A DNA stretch of 38,744 nt, taken from the NCBI GenBank assembly GCA_018261905.1, contig JAGTRU010000039.1:1-38744 (forward strand). Reading direction: 5' to 3'. The DNA comes from Pseudomonadota bacterium (GTDB lineage Bacteria; Pseudomonadota; Gammaproteobacteria; Burkholderiales; Rhodocyclaceae). Both the position numbers and the translations under genes were made by a program. Below are positions 26,386-36,046 of this stretch, piece by piece. Below the pieces are notes generated by a model. The model saw only the letters and a list, made by a program, of their open reading frames with translations. It searched no databases and had not been told where the DNA came from. Every line of letters starts with the position of its first letter. Within the stretch, counting starts at the first letter, position 1.

Positions 26386-26443
26386 ACCCGTGTGGTATTT
26401 CTCGGCGCCCGCGGCGCCTGCTGTTACGACTGAAAGTCGAATC

Positions 26444-28585
26444 ATGTCCGACCTCCTTGCCAATCTGAATTCGCCCCAACTGCAGGCCGTTACCCTGCCC
26501 CCGGTACATGCGCTGATCCTCGCCGGGGCGGGTAGTGGCAAGACCCGGGTGCTGACCACCCGCATCGCCTGGCTGATGTCGACCAACCAGGTCGGGCCGC
26601 ACGGCATCCTGGCCGTGACCTTTACCAACAAGGCAGCCAAGGAGATGACGGCGCGCCTCTCGGCGCTGGTGCCGATCAACACCCGGGGCATGTGGATCGG
26701 CACTTTCCACGGCCTGTGCAACCGCCTGTTGCGGGCGCATTACCGCGAGGCCGGCCTACCGCAGACTTTCCAGATCCTCGATACGGCGGATCAACTGGCG
26801 ATGGTCAAGCGCCTGTTGAAGAATCTCAATGTCGATGACGAGAAATACCCGCCGCGCGAGTTGTGCCACTTCATCAACGCGCACAAGGAACAGGGCATCC
26901 GCGCCGCGCAGGCCGAGGCCTACGACAATTACACGCAAAAGCGCGTCGAGCTGTACACCGAGTACGAAAACCAGTGCAATCGCGAGGGCGTCGTCGATTT
27001 CGCCGAGCTGCTGCTGCGCTGCTACGAGCTCTTGCAGCGCAACGAGCCGCTGCGCCGGCATTACCAGGAGCGTTTCCGCTACATCCTGGTCGATGAGTTC
27101 CAGGATACCAACAAGCTGCAATATGCCTGGCTGCAACTGCTGGCCGGCGGTGGGGCCAAGGTCTTCGCGGTTGGCGACGACGACCAGAGTATCTACGCCT
27201 TCCGCGGCGCCGAGGTCGGCAACATGCGCGATTTCGAGCGCGATTACGCGGCCGGCAACATCATTCGCCTGGAGCAGAATTACCGTTCGCACGGCAACAT
27301 CCTGGCTGCCGCCAATGCGCTGATCAAGAACAACCGCGAACGCCTCGGCAAGAACCTGTGGACCGATGCCGGCGATGGCGAGCCGATTCGCGCTTTCGAA
27401 GCCTATTCCGACCTTGACGAAGCGCGCTTTATCGTCGAGGAAATCCGCGAACTGGTGCGCGACGGCATTTCGCCGACCCAGATCGCCTTGCTCTATCGCT
27501 CCAACGCCCAGTCGCGGGTGCTGGAAAACGAGTTGTTCACCAAGAACGTGCCGTACAAGGTCTATGGCGGGCTGCGCTTCTTCGAGCGTCAGGAAATCAA
27601 GCACGCGTTGGCTTACCTGCGCCTGCTCGGCAACCCGGACGACGACACGGCTTTCCTGCGCGTCGTCAATTTCCCGACCCGCGGCATCGGCGCCCGTTCG
27701 CTGGAAAACCTGCAGGCCACGGCGCACCAGTGCAATTCCAGCCTGTACAACGCCGCCGCCTCGCTGACCGGCAAGGCCGGCCAGACGGTTGGCGCCTTCA
27801 TCCGCTTGGTCGAGCAACTGCGCGTTGAAACCGAGGGCCTGCCGCTGCCGGAAATGGTCGAGCATGTCATCGAAAAATCCGGTCTGGCGCAGCATTACCG
27901 CACCGAGAAGGACGGCCAGGACCGGCTGGAGAATCTCGACGAACTGATCAACGCCGCCGCCACCTTCGTCGATGACGAAGGCGCCATCGGCGAAGGCGGC
28001 GCGCTGGTCTCCTTCCTCACCCTGGCTTCGCTGGAAGCCGGCGAGCACCAGGCCGGCGAAGGCCAGGAAGCGGTCCAGCTGATGTCGGTGCATGCCGCCA
28101 AGGGCCTGGAATTCGACGTGGTTTTCATCACTGGCCTGGAGCAGGGCCTGTTCCCGCACGAGAATTCGATCAACCAGGGGCGCGACGGCCTCGAGGAAGA
28201 GCGCCGGCTGATGTATGTCGCGGTGACCCGCGCCCGCCAGCGTCTCTACGTGACCTGCGCCCAGACCCGCATGCTGCACGGCCAGACGCGCTATTGCGTG
28301 CCATCGTCCTTCCTCGATGAAATCCCGGAAAACCTGTTGCGCAAGCTCAACAAGAAAGCCGAGCCGGTTGCTTCGACGCCGGCCTTCGGCCAGTTTGGCG
28401 GCGGTTATGCCGAACCGGTTTCCGGCGGACTGCGCATCGGCATGGCGGTCGAACACGCCAAGTTCGGTCTCGGCGTCATCGTCTCGACCGAAGGACGCGG
28501 CGCCGATGCCCGCGTCCAGGTCAATTTCGGCGGCAGCGGCATGAAATGGCTGGCCCTGGAATATGCCAAACTGACGCCGGTTTGA
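26444..28585 (+). CDS. uvrD: UvrD/Rep family DNA helicase
   Basis: A 713-residue SF1A helicase, 3'-5' translocase for mismatch and excision repair and for clearing RecA and RNA polymerase. Motifs: Walker A GAGSGKTR (28-35), motif Ia VTFTNKAAKEM, motif II LVDEFQDTN, motif III DDDQSIYAFRGA, motif IV EQNYRS, motif V VQLMSVHAAKGLEFDVVF, motif VI EERRLMYVAVTRARQRL. The C-terminal Tudor-like module (GMAVEHAKFGLGVIVSTEGRG) is typical of UvrD/PcrA. Length is normal. Start ATG 26444 begins MSDLLANLNSPQL, standard for the family. Confidence 0.95.
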   Translation: MSDLLANLNSPQLQAVTLPPVHALILAGAGSGKTRVLTTRIAWLMSTNQVGPHGILAVTFTNKAAKEMTARLSALVPINTRGMWIGTFHGLCNRLLRAHYREAGLPQTFQILDTADQLAMVKRLLKNLNVDDEKYPPRELCHFINAHKEQGIRAAQAEAYDNYTQKRVELYTEYENQCNREGVVDFAELLLRCYELLQRNEPLRRHYQERFRYILVDEFQDTNKLQYAWLQLLAGGGAKVFAVGDDDQSIYAFRGAEVGNMRDFERDYAAGNIIRLEQNYRSHGNILAAANALIKNNRERLGKNLWTDAGDGEPIRAFEAYSDLDEARFIVEEIRELVRDGISPTQIALLYRSNAQSRVLENELFTKNVPYKVYGGLRFFERQEIKHALAYLRLLGNPDDDTAFLRVVNFPTRGIGARSLENLQATAHQCNSSLYNAAASLTGKAGQTVGAFIRLVEQLRVETEGLPLPEMVEHVIEKSGLAQHYRTEKDGQDRLENLDELINAAATFVDDEGAIGEGGALVSFLTLASLEAGEHQAGEGQEAVQLMSVHAAKGLEFDVVFITGLEQGLFPHENSINQGRDGLEEERRLMYVAVTRARQRLYVTCAQTRMLHGQTRYCVPSSFLDEIPENLLRKLNKKAEPVASTPAFGQFGGGYAEPVSGGLRIGMAVEHAKFGLGVIVSTEGRGADARVQVNFGGSGMKWLALEYAKLTPV

Positions 28586-28636
28586 GCGGTTGTTGAAGGG
28601 GCTTGAGCGGGCATGTCGCGGTGTTTGGCGGCTTGC

Positions 28637-28954
28637 TCAGGCGCTTGTCGGGCGTTCCTGGGTGGTCACCGTTGCCGGCCAGGCAAAGGCTGGTCCGCTG
28701 CCGAGCCCGACGAGGAAGCCGGCGAGGGCCAGCCGCCAGGCCGGGAAGTCGGCGCGGGGAACAGGGGGCTGGCCGGTCAGCCGCGCATAAATGGTGCTGC
28801 CGGCGATCAATCCGCGCAGGAACAGGGCGCGCTCGCGGAAGGCCGCGCCATGTTCGGCGAGAAAGCCGCGCAGGATGCCGCTGATGCCGGCAATCCGGCC
28901 ATTGAGCAGGAGCAGGCTGCCGCTGTCGGCAGGGACAAAGTCGACGAGAAGCAT
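28637..28954 (-). pseudogene. truncated YeeE/YedE (DUF395) membrane protein remnant
   Basis: About 105 codons resemble the first half of a YeeE/YedE-type transporter subunit (sulfur-compound uptake): SLLLLNGRIAGISGILRGFL and WRLALAGFLVGLGSG. The expected continuation with the GCTSGHGVCG cysteine motif is gone; after GLGSG the frame reads unrelated residues to a stop. The N-terminal membrane helix before LLLLNGRIAG is also short, and the dispersed repeat copy 2 begins nine bases upstream. Both ends appear lost, so I call it a decayed gene. uvrD ends just downstream on the other strand. Confidence 0.7.
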
Positions 28955-28962
28955 TCTCGAAA

Positions 28963-29110
28963 ACGTGTTTGAACCGCAGAGACGCAGAGGCGCAGAGAAA
29001 AAGCAAAGGCTTGCCTGGATTGTTCGGCACCCCTTCAGGGTGAGCTGCAAAAACGATGCAAGCGACTGTATTCACGTCTTTCTCTGCTCCTTTGCGATTC
29101 TGCGAAAGCA
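28963..29110 (+). repeat. dispersed GCAGAG repeat, copy 2
   Basis: Same orientation as copy 1: GAACCGCAGAGACGCAGAGG at the start, GTGAGCTGCAAAAACGATGC in the middle, and CTCTGC...TTCTGCG at the end. It abuts the 5' end of the YeeE remnant. Confidence 0.85.
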
Positions 29111-29232
29111 TGAGGTCGCCCTAATTTAGTGCTCGCCGCCGGTTGGGCACCCTAAGGGAACCGCTGATTTATTCCTCACCCGTCTGGCCGAGCCCGGCGA
29201 ATCTATGGTCAATGCTTCGAGAGGCACGCGTA

Positions 29233-29287
29233 GCGGCTTTAGCCGCGAATGGCGATCTGCTCAATGGGTTTTCGCGGCTAAAGCCGC
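29233..29287. repeat. REP-like pair of inverted palindromes
   Basis: GCGGCTTTAGCCGCGAA (29233-29249) and its exact reverse complement (29271-29287) are separated by 21 bases. Each half is itself a palindrome (GCGGCT-TT-AGCCGC). The arrangement resembles paired REP/BIME units. It lies in the gene-free stretch between the YeeE remnant and qorA; the rest of 29111-29478 shows no gene. Confidence 0.75.
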
Positions 29288-29478
29288 GCCTTGGGACACA
29301 GGATTCATAATCCGGATTTATTCAGTGCATCCCTAAAAATTGTTGATAAGCAAATACCTTGTCGGGTTATGGCGGCCGGCCGGAGTAGGCAGGTTTTGTT
29401 GCCGCTCAATCGCGCTAGATCGCAGATCGGCAGGGTGATAATCTCGCTGTCTTGAAAAATGATAACGAGGAGACCCCC

Positions 29479-30453
29479 ATGTCCCATGCCATTCGTCTTC
29501 ACCAGACCGGCGCCCCCGCTGTCCTGACCTGGGAAGAGGTCGATGTTCCGGCGCCGGCGGCCGGCGAGGCGACGATACGCCAGAGCGCGGTCGGCCTGAA
29601 TTTCATCGATGTCTATCACCGGACCGGCCTTTACCCGCTGCCCCTGCCTTCCGGCATCGGTCTCGAAGGCGCCGGCGTCGTCGCAGCGGTCGGCGCGGGC
29701 GTCAGCGAGGTGGCAGTCGGCGATCGGGTGGCCTATGCCGGCGGGCCGATCGGGGCTTATGCCGAAGTTCGCAATATTCCGGCCCATCGTCTGCTCAAGC
29801 TGCCGCCGGGCATCGCCTTCGAGACGGCGGCAGCGATGATGTTGCAGGGGCTGACCGCGGCCTATCTGCTGCGGCGGACCTATCGCGTCCAGGCCGGCGA
29901 TACCGTGTTGATCCATGCCGCGGCCGGCGGCGTCGGGCTGATCGCCTGCCAGTGGGCGAAGGCGCTGGGGGCGACGGTGATCGGTACCGTCGGTTCGGCC
30001 GCCAAGGCGGTGCTGGCCGCGGCGCATGGCTGCGATCACGTGATCAATTATGCAACCGAGAATTTCAGCCAGCGGGTCCGCGACCTTACCGCCGGCGAAG
30101 GCGTCGCGGTGGTCTATGACGGCGTCGGCAAGGACACCTTCATGGGTTCGCTCGATTGTCTGCGGCCGATGGGCATGATGGTCACCTACGGCAACGCCTC
30201 CGGTCCGGTGCCGCCGCTCGACCTGCTGACCCTGACGCAAAAGGGCTCGTTGTTCGTGACCCGGCCGACCCTGATGCAATACACCGCCCGCCGCGAGGAT
30301 CTGCTCGCCTTCGGTAACGAGCTGTTCGAGATCGTCGCTTCCGGCCAGGTGCGCATCGAAGTCAACCAGCGTTACGCCCTGCGCGATGCCGCCCAGGCCC
30401 ATCTCGACCTGGAAGCCCGGAAGACCACCGGTTCAACCATCCTCCTGCCATGA
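29479..30453 (+). CDS. qorA: NADPH:quinone oxidoreductase (QorA-like)
   Basis: A 324-residue medium-chain dehydrogenase/reductase without zinc ligands, closely following E. coli QorA: VGLNFIDVYHRTGLYPLPLPSG, the nucleotide-binding AAAGGVGLIACQWAKALGATVIGTVG (around 150) and QKGSLFVTRPTL. It reduces quinones with NADPH in the cytoplasm. The ATG follows ACGAGGAGACCCCC. The stop overlaps the TAXI gene start by 4 bp (ATGA), so it heads a three-gene operon with TAXI and ParA-like genes. The functional link among them is unknown. Confidence 0.92.
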   Translation: MSHAIRLHQTGAPAVLTWEEVDVPAPAAGEATIRQSAVGLNFIDVYHRTGLYPLPLPSGIGLEGAGVVAAVGAGVSEVAVGDRVAYAGGPIGAYAEVRNIPAHRLLKLPPGIAFETAAAMMLQGLTAAYLLRRTYRVQAGDTVLIHAAAGGVGLIACQWAKALGATVIGTVGSAAKAVLAAAHGCDHVINYATENFSQRVRDLTAGEGVAVVYDGVGKDTFMGSLDCLRPMGMMVTYGNASGPVPPLDLLTLTQKGSLFVTRPTLMQYTARREDLLAFGNELFEIVASGQVRIEVNQRYALRDAAQAHLDLEARKTTGSTILLP

Positions 30454-31775
30454 TGGCCAAGATCAAAGCCAGCCTCCTTTCCTTGCGTGACCTGTTCGCC
30501 ACCGCCTGGTGGATTTTCCTCATCGTCGGCATCGGTTTTGTCGTCGCCTACCAGTTCGTCAAGCCGGCGCCGCCGAAGAAAATCGTCATGACGACGGGCG
30601 CCGAATCCGGCGCCTATTACCTGTTTGCGCAACGCTATGCGGCGCTCCTGGCGAAAAACGGCATTACGCTGGAAGTCCTGCCCTCGGCCGGCTCGCTGCA
30701 GAATATCGAGCGCCTGCAAAATAACGAGGCGCAGGTCGGTTTCGTCCAGGGCGGGGTGATTCCGCCCAAAGAAGACCCGGACGAAGAGGATACGTCCGGC
30801 CTTTTGTCGCTGGGCAGCCTGTTTTACGAGCCGGTATGGGTGTTCTATCGCGGCCACAAGGCGCTCGAGCGGCTGACCGACCTGCAGGGCAAGCGCATTG
30901 CCATCGGTCAGGAAGGTTCCGGCGTCCGCCAGTTGGCCCAGCAACTGCTCGCCGCCAACGACATCGCGCCCGGCCGCAACCTGGTGCCGCTGGCCGGCCT
31001 GACGGCGGCGGAAGAACTGCAGCAGGGGCGAATCGATGCTGCCTTCATCATCGCCGCCGAAAACGCGCCGGTCGTCCAGGTCCTGCTGCGCTCGCCCGGC
31101 CTCAAGGTGATGAGCTTTTCGCAGGCCGCCGCCTATCAGCGGCGTTTCCCTTTCCTCACCAAGCTGACGTTTCCGCACGGCGTGGCCGATCTGGAACGGG
31201 ATTTTCCGCCGGAAGACATCAAGCTGCTGGCGCCGACCGCCAACCTGATCATCCGCGACGATCTCCATCCGGCCCTGCAGACCCTGCTCCTGCAGGCGTT
31301 GAGCGATGTGCATGGGAAATCCGGGTTTTTCCAGGATGCCGGGGAGTTCCCTTCCTACAAGGACCAGATGCTGCCGCTGTCGCCCGATGCGGCGCGCTAT
31401 TTCAAGTCCGGCTCGCCCTTCCTGCAACGCTACCTGCCCTTCTGGCTGGCCGTCCTGGCCGATCGCCTGATCGTGCTGCTGGTGCCGATCATCGCCTTGC
31501 TCATCCCGCTTCTCAAGATCGCCCCGGCGCTCTACTCCTGGCGAGTGCGGGCCAAGGTCTTCCGCTGCTACGGCGAGCTGAAATTCCTCGAGGATGACCT
31601 CAAACATCATTTCGCCGCCAGCAAGCTGGACGATTACCGCGATCGCCTCGACGCGCTGGAAGATGCGGCCAGCCAGCTACATGTGCCGCTGGCCTTCAGC
31701 GACCTGGTCTATACCCTGCGGGAACACGTCAATCTGGTGCGCCAGACCCTGCTGAAACTGGAAAAAACCGTATGA
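30450..31775 (+). CDS. membrane-tethered TAXI-family TRAP solute-binding protein
   Basis: A 441-residue protein: TM near 17-36, a TAXI (COG2358) solute-binding domain (about 43-320; VMTTGAESGAYYLFAQRYA, LQNIERLQNNEAQVGFVQGG, IAIGQEGSGVRQLA), a second hydrophobic segment (about 325-355) and a 85-residue charged helical tail that should be cytoplasmic. Ordinary TAXI proteins are free periplasmic receptors for TRAP transporters; no DctQM permease gene is nearby. Two membrane anchors and a cytoplasmic tail suggest a sensor or complex subunit instead. It overlaps qorA and the ParA-like gene by 4 bp each. Confidence 0.9.
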   Translation: MMAKIKASLLSLRDLFATAWWIFLIVGIGFVVAYQFVKPAPPKKIVMTTGAESGAYYLFAQRYAALLAKNGITLEVLPSAGSLQNIERLQNNEAQVGFVQGGVIPPKEDPDEEDTSGLLSLGSLFYEPVWVFYRGHKALERLTDLQGKRIAIGQEGSGVRQLAQQLLAANDIAPGRNLVPLAGLTAAEELQQGRIDAAFIIAAENAPVVQVLLRSPGLKVMSFSQAAAYQRRFPFLTKLTFPHGVADLERDFPPEDIKLLAPTANLIIRDDLHPALQTLLLQALSDVHGKSGFFQDAGEFPSYKDQMLPLSPDAARYFKSGSPFLQRYLPFWLAVLADRLIVLLVPIIALLIPLLKIAPALYSWRVRAKVFRCYGELKFLEDDLKHHFAASKLDDYRDRLDALEDAASQLHVPLAFSDLVYTLREHVNLVRQTLLKLEKTV

Positions 31776-32398
31776 AAGCCTTTCTCGTCGCCAATCCCAA
31801 GGGCGGCTCCGGCAAAAGCACCCTGGCCACCAACCTGGCCGGCTATTTTGCCTCCCGTCGCCATGAGGTCATGCTCGGCGACATCGATCGCCAGCAGTCC
31901 TCCCGCGAATGGCTGAACATGCGGCCCTTCGAGCTGCCCAGCATCGAAACCTGGGATATCGGCCACGACAACATCGCCCGGCCGCCCAAGGGCACCAGCC
32001 ATGTTGTGCTCGATACGCCGGCCGGCCTGCACGGCAAATTGCTGGAAAAGGTGCTGAAACTGTCGACGCGGGTCATCGTGCCGGTCCAGCCCTCGATGTT
32101 CGACATGTTGGCAACGCGCCACTTTCTCACCGAATTGCTCTCCGAAAAGGCCATCCGCAAGGGCAAGGCCGATGTTGCGGTGATCGGCATGCGGGTCGAT
32201 GCGCGGACCCGGGCGGCCGGCGAACTGGAGCGTTTCTTCGCGACTTTCGAGCTGCCGGTGCTGACCTATCTGCGCAACACCCAGACCTATGTCCAGGCCG
32301 CCGCCGCCGGGCTGACCATTTTCGACCTGCCGCCGGCACGCGCCGAACGCGATCTCGAGCAGTGGCAGGCGATCATCGACTGGGTGGAAGCCGGGTGA
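31772..32398 (+). CDS. ParA/MinD-type ATPase
   Basis: A 208-residue P-loop ATPase: deviant Walker A KGGSGKST (10-17), LGDIDRQQSSREW (switch I/A' region) and VVLDTPAGLHG (Walker B/switch II). It is short and lacks the N-terminal HTH of plasmid ParA, resembling orphan ParA proteins that place other complexes in the cell. There is no ParB gene and no parS-like array. It is the third gene of the qorA-TAXI-ParA overlap operon, so it may position or regulate the TAXI membrane protein. Confidence 0.9.
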   Translation: MKAFLVANPKGGSGKSTLATNLAGYFASRRHEVMLGDIDRQQSSREWLNMRPFELPSIETWDIGHDNIARPPKGTSHVVLDTPAGLHGKLLEKVLKLSTRVIVPVQPSMFDMLATRHFLTELLSEKAIRKGKADVAVIGMRVDARTRAAGELERFFATFELPVLTYLRNTQTYVQAAAAGLTIFDLPPARAERDLEQWQAIIDWVEAG

Positions 32399-32520
32399 CC
32401 CGGCGTGCCGCTGCCGGTGGCTGAGGCCGGTCGGATTGCGACCGGCGGTGTGCCGGCCGGGCCGGTCTTTGCGTTTCCGCCGGGCCTCCGAGTCTCGGCG
32501 CTTCGCCTGCGTTTTCTAAG

Positions 32521-32928
32521 ATGAAACCCGTTTCCATCGCGATCGCGCCCGGCGACCTCGAGTTTTCGGCGATCCGCGCCCAGGGCGCCGGCGGCCAGAA
32601 CGTCAACAAGGTTTCCAGCGCCATTCATCTGCGCTTCGATATCACCGCCTCGTCCTTGCCCGAACTCATCAAGGAACGCCTCCTCGCCCTCAACGACCAG
32701 CGCATCAGCAAGGATGGCGTACTGGTGATCAAGGCGCAGGAATTCCGGACCCAGGAGAAAAACCGCCTGGAGGCGCTGCGCCGCCTGCAGGCCCTGGTCG
32801 ACGGCGTGGCCGTGGTGGCGCGGCCGCGACGGCCGACCAAGCCGACCTACGGTTCGCAAAAACGCCGCCTGGAAAGCAAGGTGAAGCGCGGCGAGATCAA
32901 ACGCGGGCGGGGGCGGATCGAACTTTGA
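32521..32928 (+). CDS. arfB: peptidyl-tRNA hydrolase ArfB (YaeJ), ribosome rescue
   Basis: A 135-residue release-factor-like hydrolase that frees stalled ribosomes without a stop codon in the A site. The catalytic GGQ is at 24-26 in RAQGAGGQNVNKVSSAIHLR, and the basic C-terminal tail (KRRLESKVKRGEIKRGRGR) is the part that enters the empty mRNA channel in the family. Length matches E. coli ArfB. It follows the ParA-like gene after 122 bases without a clear promoter. Confidence 0.95.
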   Translation: MKPVSIAIAPGDLEFSAIRAQGAGGQNVNKVSSAIHLRFDITASSLPELIKERLLALNDQRISKDGVLVIKAQEFRTQEKNRLEALRRLQALVDGVAVVARPRRPTKPTYGSQKRRLESKVKRGEIKRGRGRIEL

Positions 32929-32930
32929 TC

Positions 32931-33030
32931 CCCAAAACCTTGTCGCAGAGTCGGAAAGTAGCAGAGAAGTACGTGAAAACAGTGGCTTGTATCGTTTTTG
33001 CAACTTCCCCAGAGGGTGGGGCGGCGTTTT
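32931..33030 (-). repeat. dispersed GCAGAG repeat, copy 3 (inverted, partial)
   Basis: The reverse complement matches the second half of copies 1 and 2 (GCAAAAACGATACAAGCCAC, TTCTCTGC, GACTCTGCG). The other end of the unit is missing. It fills the gap between convergent arfB and the hybrid kinase. Confidence 0.8.
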
Positions 33031-33058
33031 CTGGGTGGATGGCGGCCGGCCTGGCGCC

Positions 33059-36046
33059 TTAGGGATGCGGCTCCAGCCATTTGAGCAGGATGGCGAAGAG
33101 GGCGTCGGGGTCCACCGGTTTGGCGACGAAATCGTTCATGCCGGCCGCCAGGCAACGGGCCCGGTCTTCGGCGAAGGCATTGGCGGTCATCGCGACGATC
33201 GGTAGTTCGCGGCCGGCCGGCAGTTGGCGGATGCAGCGGGTGGCCTGCAGGCCATCCATTTCCGGCATTTGCATGTCCATCAGGATCAGCGCGTAGGGGT
33301 GGCGTTGTACCAGGGCGACGGCCTGGGCGCCATCCGGCGCCAGATCGGTCGTCAGGCCGAGGACGTCGCGCAGCAATTCGAGGATGACTTCCTGGTTGAT
33401 CCAGTCGTCCTCGGCCACCAGGATGCGTGCCGTGGCATGCCGCGAGCGCAGGCGGGCTTCGGTTTCCGCCGCGCTCAGCGCCTCGCCGTGGCTGGGCCGG
33501 GCCGGGCCGGGGGGAGCTTTTTTCAGGGGCAGGACAAAAGCAAAGCGGCTGCCGACCCCTTCCGTGCTGTCCACCGTGATGTCGCTGCCCATCAGGCGAA
33601 TCAGGCGCTGGCAGATGGTCAGGCCGAGTCCGGTGCCGCCGTATTTGCGGGTGGTCGAACCATCGGCCTGCTCGAAGGGGGCAAAAATGCGTTCGAGCAC
33701 TTCCGGCGCCATGCCGATTCCGCTGTCGCGCACCGCGAAGCCAAGGCGGACATCGTTCGCCGTTTCTTCCTCGAGGTGGACGGCCAGCGTGACGCTGCCC
33801 CGGGCGGTGAATTTGAGGGCATTGCCGATCAGGTTGAGGAGGACTTCCTGCAGGCGCAGCGGATCGCCGAGCAGCGGCAGGCGTTCGAGCCGGGGATCGA
33901 TTTCGTAGAGCAGTTTCAGTTGTTTGGCCTGCGCCCGGTCGCCGGCCAGGCTTTCCAGGTTGCTGCGCAGGCTGCCGATGGTGAAGGCGGTCTGCTCCAG
34001 GGTCAGGTGCTCGGCATCGATCTTCGACAGGTCGAGGACGTCGTTGAGCAACTGCAGCAGATGGTTGGCGGCATTGCTGATCTTGCTCAACTTGGTGCCC
34101 TGCGCGGCATCGTGGTTACCGCGGGCGAGCAGGTGGGTGAGGCCGATGATGGCGTTCATCGGCGTCCGCAATTCGTGGCTCATGTTGGCCAGGAAGGTGC
34201 TCTTCGCCCGATTCGCCGATTCGGCCACCTCCTTGGCGATGGAGAGGGCCAGGGTGCGTTCCTCGACCAGTTCCTCGAGATGCTGGCGGTAGTGCTCGAG
34301 TTCGGTTTCGGCCGCTTTGCGGGCGGTGATATCCATCCGGTTGCCGACGATGAAACCGCTCTGCGTCCGGTATTCGACCAGCAGCAGCCAGCGGCCGTCG
34401 TCCAACTGCTGCTCGCAATGGGTGCCATTGGCCGACTGATGCTGGCGGACGCGCTCGTTCACCCAGTCGTCGATATGGCCGATGGCTTCGCGATACTGGC
34501 CGTGTTCGGCACCATGGCGAACAATCTCGGCAAAACTGGCGCCCGGTACCAGCATCTCGCGACTGATCTGGTAGAAATTTCGATAAGCCTGGTTGCACAC
34601 CACCAGGCGGTCGTTTTCGTCGTAAATGGTGAAGCCTTCGGGGATACCCTCGATCGCCTCGCTGAGCAGTCGTCCGGCCTGGCGCGCGGCAAATTCGGCT
34701 TCCTTGAGGGCAGTGATGTCGGCATAGGCGGCGACCACCCCCATCTCCCCTTCGTCGACCGGCGAGGCATGGACTTGCAGCCAGCGCAGCCCTTGGGGCG
34801 TCTCGACCTGCATTTCGGCGTTGCGGATGGCGACCCGTTGGTGCAGGGCGCGAACGCAGGCGTATTCGGCGGGCGGCATGGGACTGCCATCGGGGCGGCG
34901 GACCCGTCTTTCGTCGCTGTCGAAACTGCCATGCCGCTGCTTCTCCCGGCTGATGCCGAGCAACTGCTCCGAGGCCGGATTGCAGTCGATCAGTTGCCCG
35001 CTGCGATCGAGCATCACGATGCCGACCGGCAACACCTCGTAAATGGCCTGCAGGCGCTTTTGTTCGGTGCGCAGCAGCGCCGTATTTTCGAGCAGCAACT
35101 GTTGCTGGCGGGCGTGTTTGTACAGCAGCCAGATCACCCCGCCGGTCAATAGCCAGAGCAGCAGCGTGGATATTATTGCCTGCCGCCGGTCCTGTTTGAT
35201 GATGCGCTCGACCGGGCGCAGGATGGTTTCTTCGCTCAGTCCGAGAACGACGGTGATCGGGTAGTCGTTCAGCCGTCGCCACTGAAAGAGTCGGCTGACC
35301 TGGTCGAAATTGGCGACTGCCTTGAAGGAACCGCTCAACACGCTGAGCGGGCCGACGAAGGGGCGGTTGGGGCCGACGCTGCTGCCCAGCGCTTTCTCGT
35401 GATCCTGGCTGCGCGCCAGGTATTCGCCAGTGGCGCGGAAAATCGAGACATTGTCGTCGGCGGCCAGGGTCAGGGCCCGCAAGGTCTCGTGCAAATAGGT
35501 CGGGGCGAGCGACAGCACGATGACCCCCGCCAGTTGGCCATGGCGCCGGATCGGACGGCTGAACTGGATGCTCCATTGCTGCGAAATGCGACCGAAGACC
35601 GGTCGGCTGATGAATAGCTGATCCGGCCCGGTGTTCTGGTGCGCCGTGAAATGTTCGCGGTCGCCGAGGAAGACGGGGGCCTTGAAGGGGAGGCTGGAAT
35701 AAGCGAGATACCCCGTGCTGTCGATGACGCCGACCTGGAGCAAGGAGCGGGCGGGGAAGCGCTGTTCGATGCGCCGTACTTCGCTATCGAAGGCGCCCGC
35801 CGGCCCGGGCTGGTAAGCCCGGGCCAGTTCCCGGGCGGCAAAGTCGATGTAGCGAATCAGGATGGAAATGTCTTCGGCCACCGCACTGTTCAACTGGGCG
35901 GCGCGCAATGTCGCCTGGGCCAGCGTTTCCTCGCGGAGCTGGGTTTCGGTTTTGCTTAGCTGCCACCAGTAGGTGGCGCTGGCAAACAGCGCCAGCACCG
36001 CGATCAAGGCGGCCAGCAGCCGAAAATTCAGTCGCGGCTTGCTCAT
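33059..36046 (-). CDS. hybrid sensor histidine kinase (Cache-PAS-PAS-HisKA-HATPase-REC)
   Basis: A 995-residue inner-membrane kinase: TM1 (about 8-29), a periplasmic dCache-type sensor (about 40-280; [25 protein letters not shown] motif), TM2 (about 290-310), two PAS domains (about 335-450 and 465-580), His[18 protein letters not shown] (His near 622), HATPase with [18 protein letters not shown] and GGTGLGLTI, and a receiver ([12 protein letters not shown], Asp in [13 protein letters not shown] near 922, KPVD). Cache sensors usually bind small organic ligands. No Hpt or partner regulator is adjacent. Large antisense frames here are artefacts. Confidence 0.94.
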   Translation of the reverse strand: MSKPRLNFRLLAALIAVLALFASATYWWQLSKTETQLREETLAQATLRAAQLNSAVAEDISILIRYIDFAARELARAYQPGPAGAFDSEVRRIEQRFPARSLLQVGVIDSTGYLAYSSLPFKAPVFLGDREHFTAHQNTGPDQLFISRPVFGRISQQWSIQFSRPIRRHGQLAGVIVLSLAPTYLHETLRALTLAADDNVSIFRATGEYLARSQDHEKALGSSVGPNRPFVGPLSVLSGSFKAVANFDQVSRLFQWRRLNDYPITVVLGLSEETILRPVERIIKQDRRQAIISTLLLWLLTGGVIWLLYKHARQQQLLLENTALLRTEQKRLQAIYEVLPVGIVMLDRSGQLIDCNPASEQLLGISREKQRHGSFDSDERRVRRPDGSPMPPAEYACVRALHQRVAIRNAEMQVETPQGLRWLQVHASPVDEGEMGVVAAYADITALKEAEFAARQAGRLLSEAIEGIPEGFTIYDENDRLVVCNQAYRNFYQISREMLVPGASFAEIVRHGAEHGQYREAIGHIDDWVNERVRQHQSANGTHCEQQLDDGRWLLLVEYRTQSGFIVGNRMDITARKAAETELEHYRQHLEELVEERTLALSIAKEVAESANRAKSTFLANMSHELRTPMNAIIGLTHLLARGNHDAAQGTKLSKISNAANHLLQLLNDVLDLSKIDAEHLTLEQTAFTIGSLRSNLESLAGDRAQAKQLKLLYEIDPRLERLPLLGDPLRLQEVLLNLIGNALKFTARGSVTLAVHLEEETANDVRLGFAVRDSGIGMAPEVLERIFAPFEQADGSTTRKYGGTGLGLTICQRLIRLMGSDITVDSTEGVGSRFAFVLPLKKAPPGPARPSHGEALSAAETEARLRSRHATARILVAEDDWINQEVILELLRDVLGLTTDLAPDGAQAVALVQRHPYALILMDMQMPEMDGLQATRCIRQLPAGRELPIVAMTANAFAEDRARCLAAGMNDFVAKPVDPDALFAILLKWLEPHP

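Noticed and set aside
31772..32398. Chromosome or plasmid partition locus
   Set aside because: The ParA-like ATPase has no ParB gene, no HTH domain and no parS-like repeats nearby.
33224..35152. Open frame of over 600 codons on the plus strand
   Set aside because: It is antisense to the hybrid histidine kinase, which has full domain support on the minus strand.
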